A stretch of DNA of 6,359 bases from Actinomycetota bacterium (GCA_009703635.1 WLFS01000032.1:1-6359), one strand, 5' to 3'; shown: positions 1 through 6,320, counted from the stretch's first letter. Notes: a model not told the origin generated them from the sequence alone. A program made the numbers and translations.

Positions 1-2
1 AC

Positions 3-1148
3 GAGGGAGAGCCTCTTGAAGGCGTTCGCATTGTTGTTTCCGGAGGCGGCTACACCGCCGAAACAGTAACCGACGCTGACGGTAAGTGGCTAATTGGTGT
101 TCCAGAAAAAGCTGCCTACAGCGTGACCCTGGACCAGACCACCTTGCCTGCCGGCATTGCGGTTATGGAAGAAGGTGGAGCCGAACAGTCTGTTGAGATT
201 GGGCCATCCGGTAGCGTCACAAAAAACTTTTTCATAGGTGAAGGAGAACGCATCGTAGTCAGCATCACCGACCAGCTAATTGCCCGAATAATTTACGGTT
301 TGAATTTTGGTTTGATGCTTGGCCTGGCAGCCGTTGGTCTTTCATTAGTTTTTGGAACGACCGGACTATCAAACTTTGCACACGCAGAAATGGTTACTTT
401 TGGCGCTATCGCAGCATATGTAGTTTCTGGGATTTTCGGAATGCCGATTTGGGTCGCAATCCCGGTCGCCGTGGTTATAAGTGGGTTCATGGGTTGGAGT
501 TTGGACTCTGGTTTGTGGCGACCCCTTAGACGCCGTGGTCTTGGACTGGTGCAGTTAATGATTGTTTCGATTGGTTTATCTCTAGCCGTTCGCTATATCT
601 TCCAATTTGCCGTTGGAGGAGGAACAAACCAATTACCAGGTTTTGATTCTCCAAAGATCAAACTGTTTGGGGCGACCTCCCTCAGCGTGATTGACATCGC
701 AAGTATGGTGTTGAGCCTGGTAGTGATTATTGCCTTTGCTTGGTGGCTCTTGAACACCAAGACGGGTAAGGCTACAAGGGCCATTTCAGACAATGCTGAT
801 TTAGCTGCGGCTTCTGGTATCGATGTGGACCGGGTCATTAGAACTGTGTGGGTAATTGCAGCCGCGCTGGCTGGTCTTTCAGGTGTGCTGTGGGCATACT
901 TCCGTCCAGGTATCAAGTGGGACATGGGGGCCCAGATTCTGCTACTTATCTTTGCCGCAGTGACCCTCGGAGGCCTTGGAACCGCGTTCGGTGCTCTGCT
1001 TGGTTCACTAGTGGTTGGTCTGTTGGTTGAAGTATCTAGCCTTGTGATCCCAGCCGATCTTAAGTACGTAGGAGCTTTGGTCGTTTTGATCGTGATCCTG
1101 CTAGTCAGGCCTCAAGGAATCCTTGGACGACGAGAACGAATAGGTTAG
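3..1148 (+). CDS. livH: Branched-chain amino acid ABC transporter permease LivH with N-terminal extracytoplasmic domain (5' partial)
   Basis: One of the two membrane subunits of a HAAT-family importer for branched-chain or related amino acids. The frame is open from the window edge through 381 codons, so the true start lies upstream. The GTG at 123 is internal to it and is not the likely start. The permease core begins near window residue 91 and shows the LivH hallmarks: the first helices with the NFAHAEM motif (about residues 124-130), a cytoplasmic loop like the EAA coupling loop (about 251-278, TGKATRAISDN), and the terminal RPQGILG. Before the core, about 90 residues are not LivH. They look like a transthyretin/carboxypeptidase-regulatory-like beta-sandwich (L.GVRIVVSGGGYTAETVTDADGKW pattern), probably outside the membrane behind a signal peptide that is cut off here. 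E. coli LivH is about 308 residues and lacks this part. First visible gene of livHMGF. A urea-type UrtB is an alternative, but no urease genes are in view. Confidence 0.9.
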   Translation, partial: EGEPLEGVRIVVSGGGYTAETVTDADGKWLIGVPEKAAYSVTLDQTTLPAGIAVMEEGGAEQSVEIGPSGSVTKNFFIGEGERIVVSITDQLIARIIYGLNFGLMLGLAAVGLSLVFGTTGLSNFAHAEMVTFGAIAAYVVSGIFGMPIWVAIPVAVVISGFMGWSLDSGLWRPLRRRGLGLVQLMIVSIGLSLAVRYIFQFAVGGGTNQLPGFDSPKIKLFGATSLSVIDIASMVLSLVVIIAFAWWLLNTKTGKATRAISDNADLAAASGIDVDRVIRTVWVIAAALAGLSGVLWAYFRPGIKWDMGAQILLLIFAAVTLGGLGTAFGALLGSLVVGLLVEVSSLVIPADLKYVGALVVLIVILLVRPQGILGRRERIG

Positions 1149-1158
1149 GGAAAAACTC

Positions 1159-2139
1159 ATGGACTGGTTAGCAATCTTAAACAACACAGCGCAGGGTATT
1201 TTGAGCCCGGCAACTATGGCGTTCGCCCTTGCCGCTCTGGGACTTGCGATGCACTTTGGATTCGCAGGGCTTCTGAACTTCGGTATTGCGGGGTACATGG
1301 CCATCGGTGCTTACGGCTATGCGATTTCAATTCTGACCTTTGGGTTCGAGTGGTGGCAGGGCATATTGATCAGCCTGGTCGCATCTGTTTTGTTCTCGTT
1401 GATTCTAGGTATACCTACCCTGCGTCTTCGCGGCGACTACCTGGCGATTGTCACAATTGCCGCTGCTGAGATACTCAGGCTGCTGTTCCTAACTACCGCA
1501 TTCGATGACATCACTGGAAGCGCAGCGGGTCTAACCGGCTACCACAACAGTTTCAGATCATCAAACCCGTTCCCTGAGGGTAGCTACGGATTTGGTCCCT
1601 GGACATACAACGAAGTGGAGCTTTGGGTATTAGTTCTAGGTCTTCTAGCGCTTTTAGCTTGCGTTGGCATTCTTTTGCTTCTTATGAAGAGCCCTTGGGG
1701 TCGAGTCATCAAGGGTATTCGTGAGGATGAGGACGCCGTTCGCGCTCTGGGAAAGAACGTCTTTGCTTACAAGATGCAGGCACTTATCATCGGTGGTATT
1801 TTCGGTTCCTTAGGTGGAATCATCTACGCGTTGCCTTCCTCAATCAACCCAGGTGTTTATGTCACCTCTTTGACTTTCTTCGTCTGGACAGCACTGCTGC
1901 TTGGCGGTGCTGCCACCGTGTTTGGTCCAGTGCTGGGAGCAGTTATCTTCTGGGTGCTGCAAGCCTTCCTTTCGAATGTGCTTCCTCAGCTGGTATCCAG
2001 TGGACTACTGCCATTTATTAGCAGCATCCAAGCCTCCACCATCAGGTTCATCCTGGTGGGAGTTGGCTTGATGCTGCTGGTTATCTACCGTCCTCAGGGA
2101 ATCCTGGGAGATAAAAAGGAGCTGACTTTTGTCAAGTAG
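1159..2139 (+). CDS. livM: Branched-chain amino acid ABC transporter permease LivM
   Basis: Second membrane subunit, expected to pair with LivH to form the transport channel in the cytoplasmic membrane. The protein has 326 residues and is almost wholly hydrophobic, with about eight to ten predicted helices. LivM family signs are GLLNFGIAGYMAIGAYGYA (about residues 37-55), the PTLRLRGDYLAIVTIAAAEILR stretch (86-107), a cytoplasmic coupling loop SPWGRVIKGIREDEDAVRALGKN (178-200), and the terminal YRPQGILG (310-317). The ATG is preceded by an AGGG eight bases upstream. It lies 10 nt after the livH stop, so the two are surely cotranscribed and probably translationally linked. The last codons overlap the start of livG by 11 nt and also carry its ribosome-binding site. 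The length is ordinary for the short LivM form; E. coli LivM has an extra N-terminal region. The substrate cannot be fixed from the permease alone. Confidence 0.92.
   Translation: MDWLAILNNTAQGILSPATMAFALAALGLAMHFGFAGLLNFGIAGYMAIGAYGYAISILTFGFEWWQGILISLVASVLFSLILGIPTLRLRGDYLAIVTIAAAEILRLLFLTTAFDDITGSAAGLTGYHNSFRSSNPFPEGSYGFGPWTYNEVELWVLVLGLLALLACVGILLLLMKSPWGRVIKGIREDEDAVRALGKNVFAYKMQALIIGGIFGSLGGIIYALPSSINPGVYVTSLTFFVWTALLLGGAATVFGPVLGAVIFWVLQAFLSNVLPQLVSSGLLPFISSIQASTIRFILVGVGLMLLVIYRPQGILGDKKELTFVK
2115..2131 (+). promoter_or_regulatory. Ribosome-binding site and TTG start of livG inside livM
   Basis: AAAGGAG at 2115-2121 is a strong Shine-Dalgarno sequence. It sits 7 nt before a TTG at 2129, within the 3' end of livM. 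The first in-frame ATG (2147, codon 7) has no comparable site, so the TTG is the preferred start. The 11-nt overlap with livM suggests coupled translation. Confidence 0.75.
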
Positions 2140-3031
2140 CGCAAATATGCCAAGCAAACCAGCGACAAAAACCACTGGGCTACACATCGGAACAATACGT
2201 CCAGGGGTTGCCAAGGTTGACCCAATCGTCACGATGGATGGGGTCTCAAGACACTTCGGTGGTCTTACCGCCGTTGATGTTGACCACCTGGAGATTCCTC
2301 GTGGAGCTATCACTGCCCTAATCGGCCCTAACGGTGCCGGTAAGACAACCCTTTTCAACTTATTGACTGGCTTTGACAAGCCAGACACCGGTAGTTGGAG
2401 CTTCGCAGGCAAGTCCCTTGCTGGCATCCCAGCATTCAAGGTTGCCCAGATGGGTCAGGTTCGCACATTTCAACTCACCAAGGCACTGAGTCTTTTGACT
2501 GTTTTGGAGAACATGAAGCTTGGAGCCAAGGACCAGCGCGGCGAAAAGCTTTTGTACTCGATCTTTCCTTTCCTTTGGAAGCCCAAGGAAGTTGAAATTG
2601 AAGCTAAAGCTCTAGAGCTCCTTAAGCGCTTCAAGCTAGATGCTAAAAAAGATGACTTCGCAGCCAGCCTCTCCGGTGGTCAGCGCAAGCTACTGGAAAT
2701 GGCAAGGGCCTTGATGACTGATCCAGTGCTTGTGATGCTCGATGAGCCAATGGCCGGTGTGAACCCGGCACTTACTCAGTCACTTCTAGAGCACGTCCTG
2801 GATCTAAAAACTCAGGGAATGACAGTTTTGTTTGTGGAACACGACATGCACATGGTTCGACACATCGCTGACTGGGTCATCGTTATGGCCGAAGGTCGAG
2901 TCGTTGCCGAAGGACCAGCCGACGAGGTTATGAAAAACCCCGCCGTGATCGACGCATACTTGGGATCTCACCAGGACACCGACCTTGGAACCATCACCGG
3001 TCGAATCACACTTCCAAAGGGAAAGAAGTAA
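2129..3031 (+). CDS. livG: Branched-chain amino acid ABC transporter ATP-binding protein LivG
   Basis: Cytoplasmic ATPase subunit, expected to dimerise with LivF and power the LivH/LivM channel. The 300-residue protein carries a complete nucleotide-binding domain: Walker A GPNGAGKTT (66-74), Q-loop glutamine 115 (VRTFQ), signature LSGGQ (181-185), Walker B LVMLDEP with catalytic Glu206, D-loop AGVNP (209-213) and switch histidine 238 (VEHDM). The stretch FGGLTAVD (43-50) and the extended insert after the Q-loop fit the LivG branch. It is longer than E. coli LivG (about 255 residues) because of a polar N-terminal leader of about 32 residues, rich in Lys/Thr/Pro, and a tail of about 22 residues after AYLG. 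The start is TTG with a strong ribosome-binding site inside livM. If translation began at the ATG of codon 7, only six residues would be lost. The stop is 3 nt from livF. All catalytic residues are intact. Confidence 0.95.
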   Translation: MSSSANMPSKPATKTTGLHIGTIRPGVAKVDPIVTMDGVSRHFGGLTAVDVDHLEIPRGAITALIGPNGAGKTTLFNLLTGFDKPDTGSWSFAGKSLAGIPAFKVAQMGQVRTFQLTKALSLLTVLENMKLGAKDQRGEKLLYSIFPFLWKPKEVEIEAKALELLKRFKLDAKKDDFAASLSGGQRKLLEMARALMTDPVLVMLDEPMAGVNPALTQSLLEHVLDLKTQGMTVLFVEHDMHMVRHIADWVIVMAEGRVVAEGPADEVMKNPAVIDAYLGSHQDTDLGTITGRITLPKGKK

Positions 3032-3034
3032 GCC

Positions 3035-3760
3035 ATGGCCGCCACTCCAGTAATCGAAACTAAAGGCCTAGTTGCCGGCTACCTGCCGGGAGTAAATATC
3101 CTCAACGGTGCTAACTTCTTTGCCAACCAAGGCGAGCTTGTTGGAATCATCGGACCTAACGGTGCCGGTAAGTCAACGCTACTCAAGGCAATCTTTGGAC
3201 TTGTAAAGGTCCGCGAAGGTGAAATCAACCTGAACGGCGAATCAATCTCTAACCTCAAGGCCAACCAGTTGGTTGCCCGCGGAATTGGTTTTGTTCCTCA
3301 AAACAACAACGTCTTTCCTTCTCTAACTATCGAAGAGAACTTGCAAATGGGTCTGTTCCAAAACCCAAAAAGTTATGACGAGCGTCTTGAATTTGTGACA
3401 AGTATCTTTGCCGAGCTTGGCAAGAGACTAAAGCAGCGCGCCGGTTCGCTATCCGGTGGTGAGCGCCAAATGGTTGCGATGAGCCGAGCTCTTATGATGG
3501 ATCCGAAGGTGCTGTTATTGGATGAACCATCGGCTGGTTTGTCCCCCGTTCGTCAGGACGAAGCTTTTATCCGCGTTTCTGAGATAAACAAGGCTGGAGT
3601 GACAACCATCATGGTGGAGCAAAACGCGCGCCGTTGCCTTCAGATCTCAGACCGTGCCTATGTTTTGGATCAGGGTAAGGATGCGGTTGTTGGAACGGGA
3701 CGCGAATTACTCAATGACCCTAAAGTCATCGGCCTATACCTAGGAACCTTGGGCGAATAG
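3035..3760 (+). CDS. livF: Branched-chain amino acid ABC transporter ATP-binding protein LivF
   Basis: Second ATPase subunit of the importer, partner of LivG. It has 241 residues, the usual LivF length. Motifs in order: Walker A GPNGAGKST (40-48), Q-loop glutamine 89 in GFVPQNNNVFPSLTIEENL, signature LSGGE (139-143), Walker B VLLLDEP with Glu164, D-loop SAGLSP (166-171), then MVEQNARRCLQISDRAYVL (193-211). The switch position holds Gln196 instead of His. VEQN at this place is normal for LivF proteins, so this is a family trait and not a defect. The ATG at 3035 comes 3 nt after the livG stop, and purine-rich sequence (AAAGGGAAAG, 3016-3025) can serve as ribosome-binding site. Last gene of the operon; a strong intrinsic terminator starts 15 nt past the stop. 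Confidence 0.95.
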   Translation: MAATPVIETKGLVAGYLPGVNILNGANFFANQGELVGIIGPNGAGKSTLLKAIFGLVKVREGEINLNGESISNLKANQLVARGIGFVPQNNNVFPSLTIEENLQMGLFQNPKSYDERLEFVTSIFAELGKRLKQRAGSLSGGERQMVAMSRALMMDPKVLLLDEPSAGLSPVRQDEAFIRVSEINKAGVTTIMVEQNARRCLQISDRAYVLDQGKDAVVGTGRELLNDPKVIGLYLGTLGE

Positions 3761-3775
3761 AAAAATCAAGCCAAT

Positions 3776-3808
3776 AAAAAACCCCCGGGATTGCTCCCGG
3801 GGGTTTTT
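3776..3808. terminator. Bidirectional intrinsic terminator between livF and livK
   Basis: A perfect GC-rich stem, ACCCCCGGGA (3781-3790) against TCCCGGGGGT (3795-3804), closes a TTGC loop. It is flanked by a run of A on the left (3776-3780) and T on the right (3805-3808). The T-run ends livF transcripts on the + strand, and the A-run, read as T on the - strand, ends livK transcripts. It sits in the 62-nt gap between two converging genes, which fits shared use. Confidence 0.93.
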
Positions 3809-3822
3809 CTATCAGTTATAAA

Positions 3823-5073
3823 TTACTTAACTGCGGTGTATGTGTTGTCGTCACCGTAGACAGAGATAAGGATGTTACCCTGTGTTGGGTCTCCGAACTC
3901 ATCGAATGTGACTGGGCTTGATACACCATCGTAGTCAGCGACGCCGCCTTCGTTGATGATGTCAGCACACTCAGCAAAGCTGGTGCACTTGGTGCCCGAA
4001 CCGGAACCTCCAGAAACTTCCTGAAGCTTTCCTGCCATGTCAACGCCCTCTACTGATCCAGCAGCTAGTGCTGCAAGAGCTAGTAGAACTACAGCGTCGT
4101 ATGACTCAGGACCGTATAGGAATACGTTGTCAAGCGACGCGTTTCCTTCGGCAACCCAGTTCTCTTCCATTCTGTTTAGGAAGTCACGGATTGTGTCTGG
4201 GTCAAGACCTGGAGCAGTACCCTTGGCACCGGTTAGTGTGCCTGGCTCGAAGTCCTCAGAGTAGTTAGCTAGGTTTCCGTCAACCATGTATAGGTTCTCT
4301 GCAGGGAACTGGCTAACTAGCGCAGGAATGATGGTCTTTGCCTCATCGAAAGTGATAAGAACAATTGCATCCGGGCTAGTTGCTAGAACTTCCGAGATCT
4401 GCGCGCTGAAGTTAGTGTCACCTGGGTTGAACATAGGTGCAGCTAGAACTTCTCCACCGGCAGCTTCAAATGAAGCCTGGGTAGCGTCGCGAAGACCAGT
4501 TCCGTATGGGTCGTTAAGAACGATCATTGCGATCTTCTCGTGACCGTCAGCAGCCATTAGGTTACCAAGAACCTCACCCTGCAATAGGTCAGATGGTGCT
4601 GTACGGAAGTAAAGTCCCTTGTCGTCGTAAGTTGTCAAGGTAGGTGAGGTGTTTGCTGGTGAGAACTGTAGTACTCCAGCGCCAACAACTTGGTCGATAA
4701 ACGCAAGTGAGGTACCGGATGATGCAGCTCCAACAATCGCCTTCACTCCAGCGTTTAGTAGACGAGGAATCTCAGTTTCGTAGGCCTTGTTGTCAAGGTC
4801 TCCTGAGTCTCCCCACTCAACTTCAACCTGGATTCCCTTGTTAGCTTCGTTGATGTCCTTGATAGCAAGGGCAACACCAGCTTCTTCAGGTGGGCCAAGG
4901 AAGGCGAGGCTACCGGTCTGCGGAAGTGCAGTACCGATCTTTAGTGTCAAGTCGCCACCTGCAGAGCCACCATCGGTGGCTGCGCAGCCAGAAAGAACTA
5001 GAGCAGCAGCAGCTAGTGTTGCAACTGCAGCAGCGGTCTTCCTGTTACGACGAGAGAATGAAAATGAGCTCAT
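3823..5073 (-). CDS. livK: Branched-chain amino acid ABC transporter solute-binding lipoprotein LivK
   Basis: Extracytoplasmic receptor that should bind the ligand and hand it to LivH/LivM. The 416-residue protein starts with a lipoprotein signal: basic n-region (RRNRK, 8-12), Ala-rich hydrophobic stretch and lipobox LSGC with Cys30 as lipid anchor, followed by a Gly/Ser-rich linker (34-40). The rest is a type I periplasmic-binding fold (Peripla_BP_6): KIGTALPQTGSLAFLG (45-60), the first-lobe sheet KAIVGAASSGTS (111-122), IAMIVLNDPYGTG (181-193) and NLYMVDGNL (260-268). A Gly/Ser segment (355-360) precedes Cys363 and Cys369, which may form a disulfide. The ATG is supported by AAGGAG (5078-5083) four bases upstream. 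It is convergent to livHMGF, so it has its own promoter. Ligand could be leucine/isoleucine/valine, another amino acid, or an amide; the sequence does not decide. Confidence 0.92.
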   Translation of the reverse strand: MSSFSFSRRNRKTAAAVATLAAAALVLSGCAATDGGSAGGDLTLKIGTALPQTGSLAFLGPPEEAGVALAIKDINEANKGIQVEVEWGDSGDLDNKAYETEIPRLLNAGVKAIVGAASSGTSLAFIDQVVGAGVLQFSPANTSPTLTTYDDKGLYFRTAPSDLLQGEVLGNLMAADGHEKIAMIVLNDPYGTGLRDATQASFEAAGGEVLAAPMFNPGDTNFSAQISEVLATSPDAIVLITFDEAKTIIPALVSQFPAENLYMVDGNLANYSEDFEPGTLTGAKGTAPGLDPDTIRDFLNRMEENWVAEGNASLDNVFLYGPESYDAVVLLALAALAAGSVEGVDMAGKLQEVSGGSGSGTKCTSFAECADIINEGGVADYDGVSSPVTFDEFGDPTQGNILISVYGDDNTYTAVK

Positions 5074-5134
5074 TTTTCTCCTTAATTAATGGATTTGGAG
5101 ACCATGCCAAAAAGCGCACGGCCTCACACCCTCA

Positions 5135-5163
5135 ACTATAGTTTGAAGGTTTCCAAATGCACC
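5135..5163 (-). promoter_or_regulatory. Possible livK promoter
   Basis: On the - strand TATAGT (5135-5140) is a good -10 hexamer. Seventeen bases upstream lies GGTGCA (5158-5163), a poor -35 match. Transcription would start near 5128 and give a leader of about 55 nt ending in the livK ribosome-binding site. The -10 is the best in the near-upstream region, but the weak -35 keeps this tentative. A second candidate farther up has GATAAT (5281-5286) with TTGTTA (5306-5311, 19-nt spacer). Confidence 0.35.
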
Positions 5164-5204
5164 CTGAAGATTCGGGCACGGCAGGCCCTATCTCAAAAAA
5201 ATGG

Positions 5205-5289
5205 CGCGGATTCCGTACATTTAGTCCAAAAATGGGGACTATTTTGCAGCATAGTACCCCCATTTCCGCGGATTCCGCAGATTATCTGC
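5205..5289. repeat. 11-bp direct repeat and short dyads upstream of livK
   Basis: CGCGGATTCCG occurs twice, at 5205-5215 and 5267-5277, 62 bp apart. Each copy is nearly a palindrome around a central T (CGGA-T-TCCG); the second extends to GCGGA-T-TCCGC at 5268-5278. Abutting it is a 13-bp odd palindrome, GCAGAT-T-ATCTGC (5277-5289), whose centre is 10 bp from the previous one. The 268-nt region 5074-5341 carries no recognised gene. These could be operator sites for a regulator of livK, but no known consensus is recognised. Confidence 0.5.
5230..5265 (-). terminator. Probable intrinsic terminator downstream of rarD
   Basis: Arms AAATGGGGACTAT (5230-5242) and ATAGTACCCCCATTT (5251-5265) pair over 13 bp, with two extra bases in the second arm, around an 8-nt loop. 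Read on the - strand the stem is followed by ATTTTTGG, a T-run expected of a rho-independent terminator. It lies about 77 nt past the rarD stop and upstream of livK, so it would keep rarD transcripts out of livK. If transcription starts upstream of it from another promoter, it could instead act as an attenuator. Confidence 0.55.
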
Positions 5290-5341
5290 CCAATTCCTGA
5301 AAAGGTAACAATTGGGTTTCAGAATCAGCCTGTGTCGGGCC

Positions 5342-6250
5342 TTAGGCCACCGGGGCTACCAACCGGGATCGATTCCTTAGCTGCCTCAAGGCATCAAAGG
5401 AAAGTATCGACAGCGCAAACCAAACCATTGCAAAACCGAGCCATCTGGCAGCTGGCATCGGCTCCTGGAAAACAATAAGTCCAAGCAGAAACTGCAGCGT
5501 CGGGTTCAAATACTGCATGAAGCCGATGTAACTAAGCGGAACCCGCTTCGCGGCTGCTCCAAAGAGCAATAACGGTATAGCGGTGAGCACTCCGTAGGCA
5601 GCCAGTCCAAGTGATGGCGCTAGGCCCGCATATCCAAACTGGATTTGCATCATCCCGGCCAAAACCACCAGTTGAACTATTCCTAGTGGAAGTAAAAGTG
5701 TGGTCTCCACCGTGAAGCTACTCAGTGCAGAAACTTTCCCACCCAAGCGATTTTTGGCAAGCCCATAGACTCCAAATGACAAAGCAAGGGTTAGAGCAAT
5801 CACCGGAGGTTGGCCGTAGTTGAATGTCAAAATCAAAACAGCAACGCCGCCGAGTCCAACTGCTACCCACTGGAGAAGATTGAGTTTTTCCTTTAGGAAA
5901 ATAGTTGCGAGCGCAATTGTCACTAGCGGATTTATAAAGTACCCGAGTGATGCTTCGAGCACGTGGTTCTCGGCAACTGCGTAAACGTAAACTTGCCAGT
6001 TGATATAGATCACAACCGCAGCAAGAGAAATCCATAACAATTGCTTCGGTTGTTTGAATACCGAGAGATACTCGGAAAACTTTCTGGTTACCAAAATCAC
6101 TGCGAGTCCAAAAGCGAATCCAAAGATGACTCGCCACACCACAATCTCAAATGGGTCAGCAAAAGAAAGCATCGCAATGACCAGTGGGAAGCTGCCCCAG
6201 ATCAGGTAGGCCGAAAGACCGTAGCCAATACCTTTAGTCTTTTCGTTCAC
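5342..6250 (-). CDS. rarD: RarD-type EamA family permease
   Basis: Integral membrane protein of the drug/metabolite transporter superfamily, RarD branch (COG2962). The transported substrate is not established for this branch; the name comes from a chloramphenicol-sensitivity phenotype and does not define function. The 302-residue protein has about ten hydrophobic segments in two EamA halves. RarD hallmarks are YLIWGSFPL (15-23), the NWQVYVYAV...HVLEASLGYFINPL block (84-109), FGVYGLAKN (159-167), VETTLLLP (181-188), TAIPLLLFGAAAKRVPLSYIGFMQY (223-247) and the closing WFALSILSFD (277-286). The start is GTG. An in-frame TAG lies only three codons upstream, so this is the earliest possible standard start, and the next methionine (27) would remove helix 1. 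No Shine-Dalgarno sequence is seen, which fits leaderless translation. It follows groES by 70 nt, behind a strong terminator, so it should be transcribed separately. Confidence 0.9.
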   Translation of the reverse strand: MNEKTKGIGYGLSAYLIWGSFPLVIAMLSFADPFEIVVWRVIFGFAFGLAVILVTRKFSEYLSVFKQPKQLLWISLAAVVIYINWQVYVYAVAENHVLEASLGYFINPLVTIALATIFLKEKLNLLQWVAVGLGGVAVLILTFNYGQPPVIALTLALSFGVYGLAKNRLGGKVSALSSFTVETTLLLPLGIVQLVVLAGMMQIQFGYAGLAPSLGLAAYGVLTAIPLLLFGAAAKRVPLSYIGFMQYLNPTLQFLLGLIVFQEPMPAARWLGFAMVWFALSILSFDALRQLRNRSRLVAPVA

Positions 6251-6256
6251 AAACCA

Positions 6257-6284
6257 AATCTAGGGGTTAAAGCTAAAACCCCAA
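6257..6284 (-). promoter_or_regulatory. Possible rarD promoter giving a leaderless mRNA
   Basis: On the - strand TTGGGG (6279-6284) and TAGATT (6257-6262) are separated by 16 nt. Each resembles the -35 and -10 consensus (3/6 and 4/6 matches). The expected start of transcription, 7 nt past the -10, falls exactly on the G of the GTG start codon at 6250. The absence of any ribosome-binding site supports this reading. The -35 lies within one arm of the groES terminator. Confidence 0.4.
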
Positions 6285-6305
6285 GCCGGTTAGGGCTTGG
6301 GGTTT
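6275..6305 (-). terminator. Intrinsic terminator of groES
   Basis: A perfect 12-bp stem, AAACCCCAAGCC (6276-6287) against GGCTTGGGGTTT (6294-6305), closes a 6-nt loop. On the - strand it is followed by TTTT (from the A-run 6275-6278) and then AGCTTT. It begins 15 nt after the groES stop and should end that transcript before rarD. Confidence 0.9.
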
Positions 6306-6320
6306 ATCAAAGATGATTTG

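Noticed and set aside
123..125. GTG as the start of livH
   Set aside because: The same frame is open for 40 further codons to the window edge, and those codons complete the beta-strand pattern of the N-terminal domain. The GTG has no convincing ribosome-binding site, so the true start lies outside the window.
2327..3172. Identical 18-nt stretch in livG (2327-2344) and livF (3155-3172)
   Set aside because: It encodes the PNGAGK Walker A motif in both genes. Shared codon choice in a strongly conserved motif of paralogues explains it, and the flanks differ, so I do not call a recombination repeat.
5035..5052. Twin-arginine export signal in LivK
   Set aside because: RRNRK is present, but the Tat consensus residues after RR are missing, and the lipobox with a standard hydrophobic segment fits ordinary Sec lipoprotein export.
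3816..5141. Several open frames antisense to or overlapping livK
   Set aside because: They are mirrored low-complexity Ser/Ala/Thr translations caused by the codon use of livK. None has a plausible ribosome-binding site or domain.
5192..5215. Second terminator at the T-run at 5195-5200 (- strand)
   Set aside because: The T-run is good, but the only stem before it is the 4-bp CGGA/TCCG dyad, which is too short to call.
5089..5478. + strand ORF spanning the livK-rarD gap
   Set aside because: It runs antisense into the well-supported rarD 3' end, has no family resemblance, and its composition (many Lys, Pro, Gln, Arg) looks like non-coding translation.
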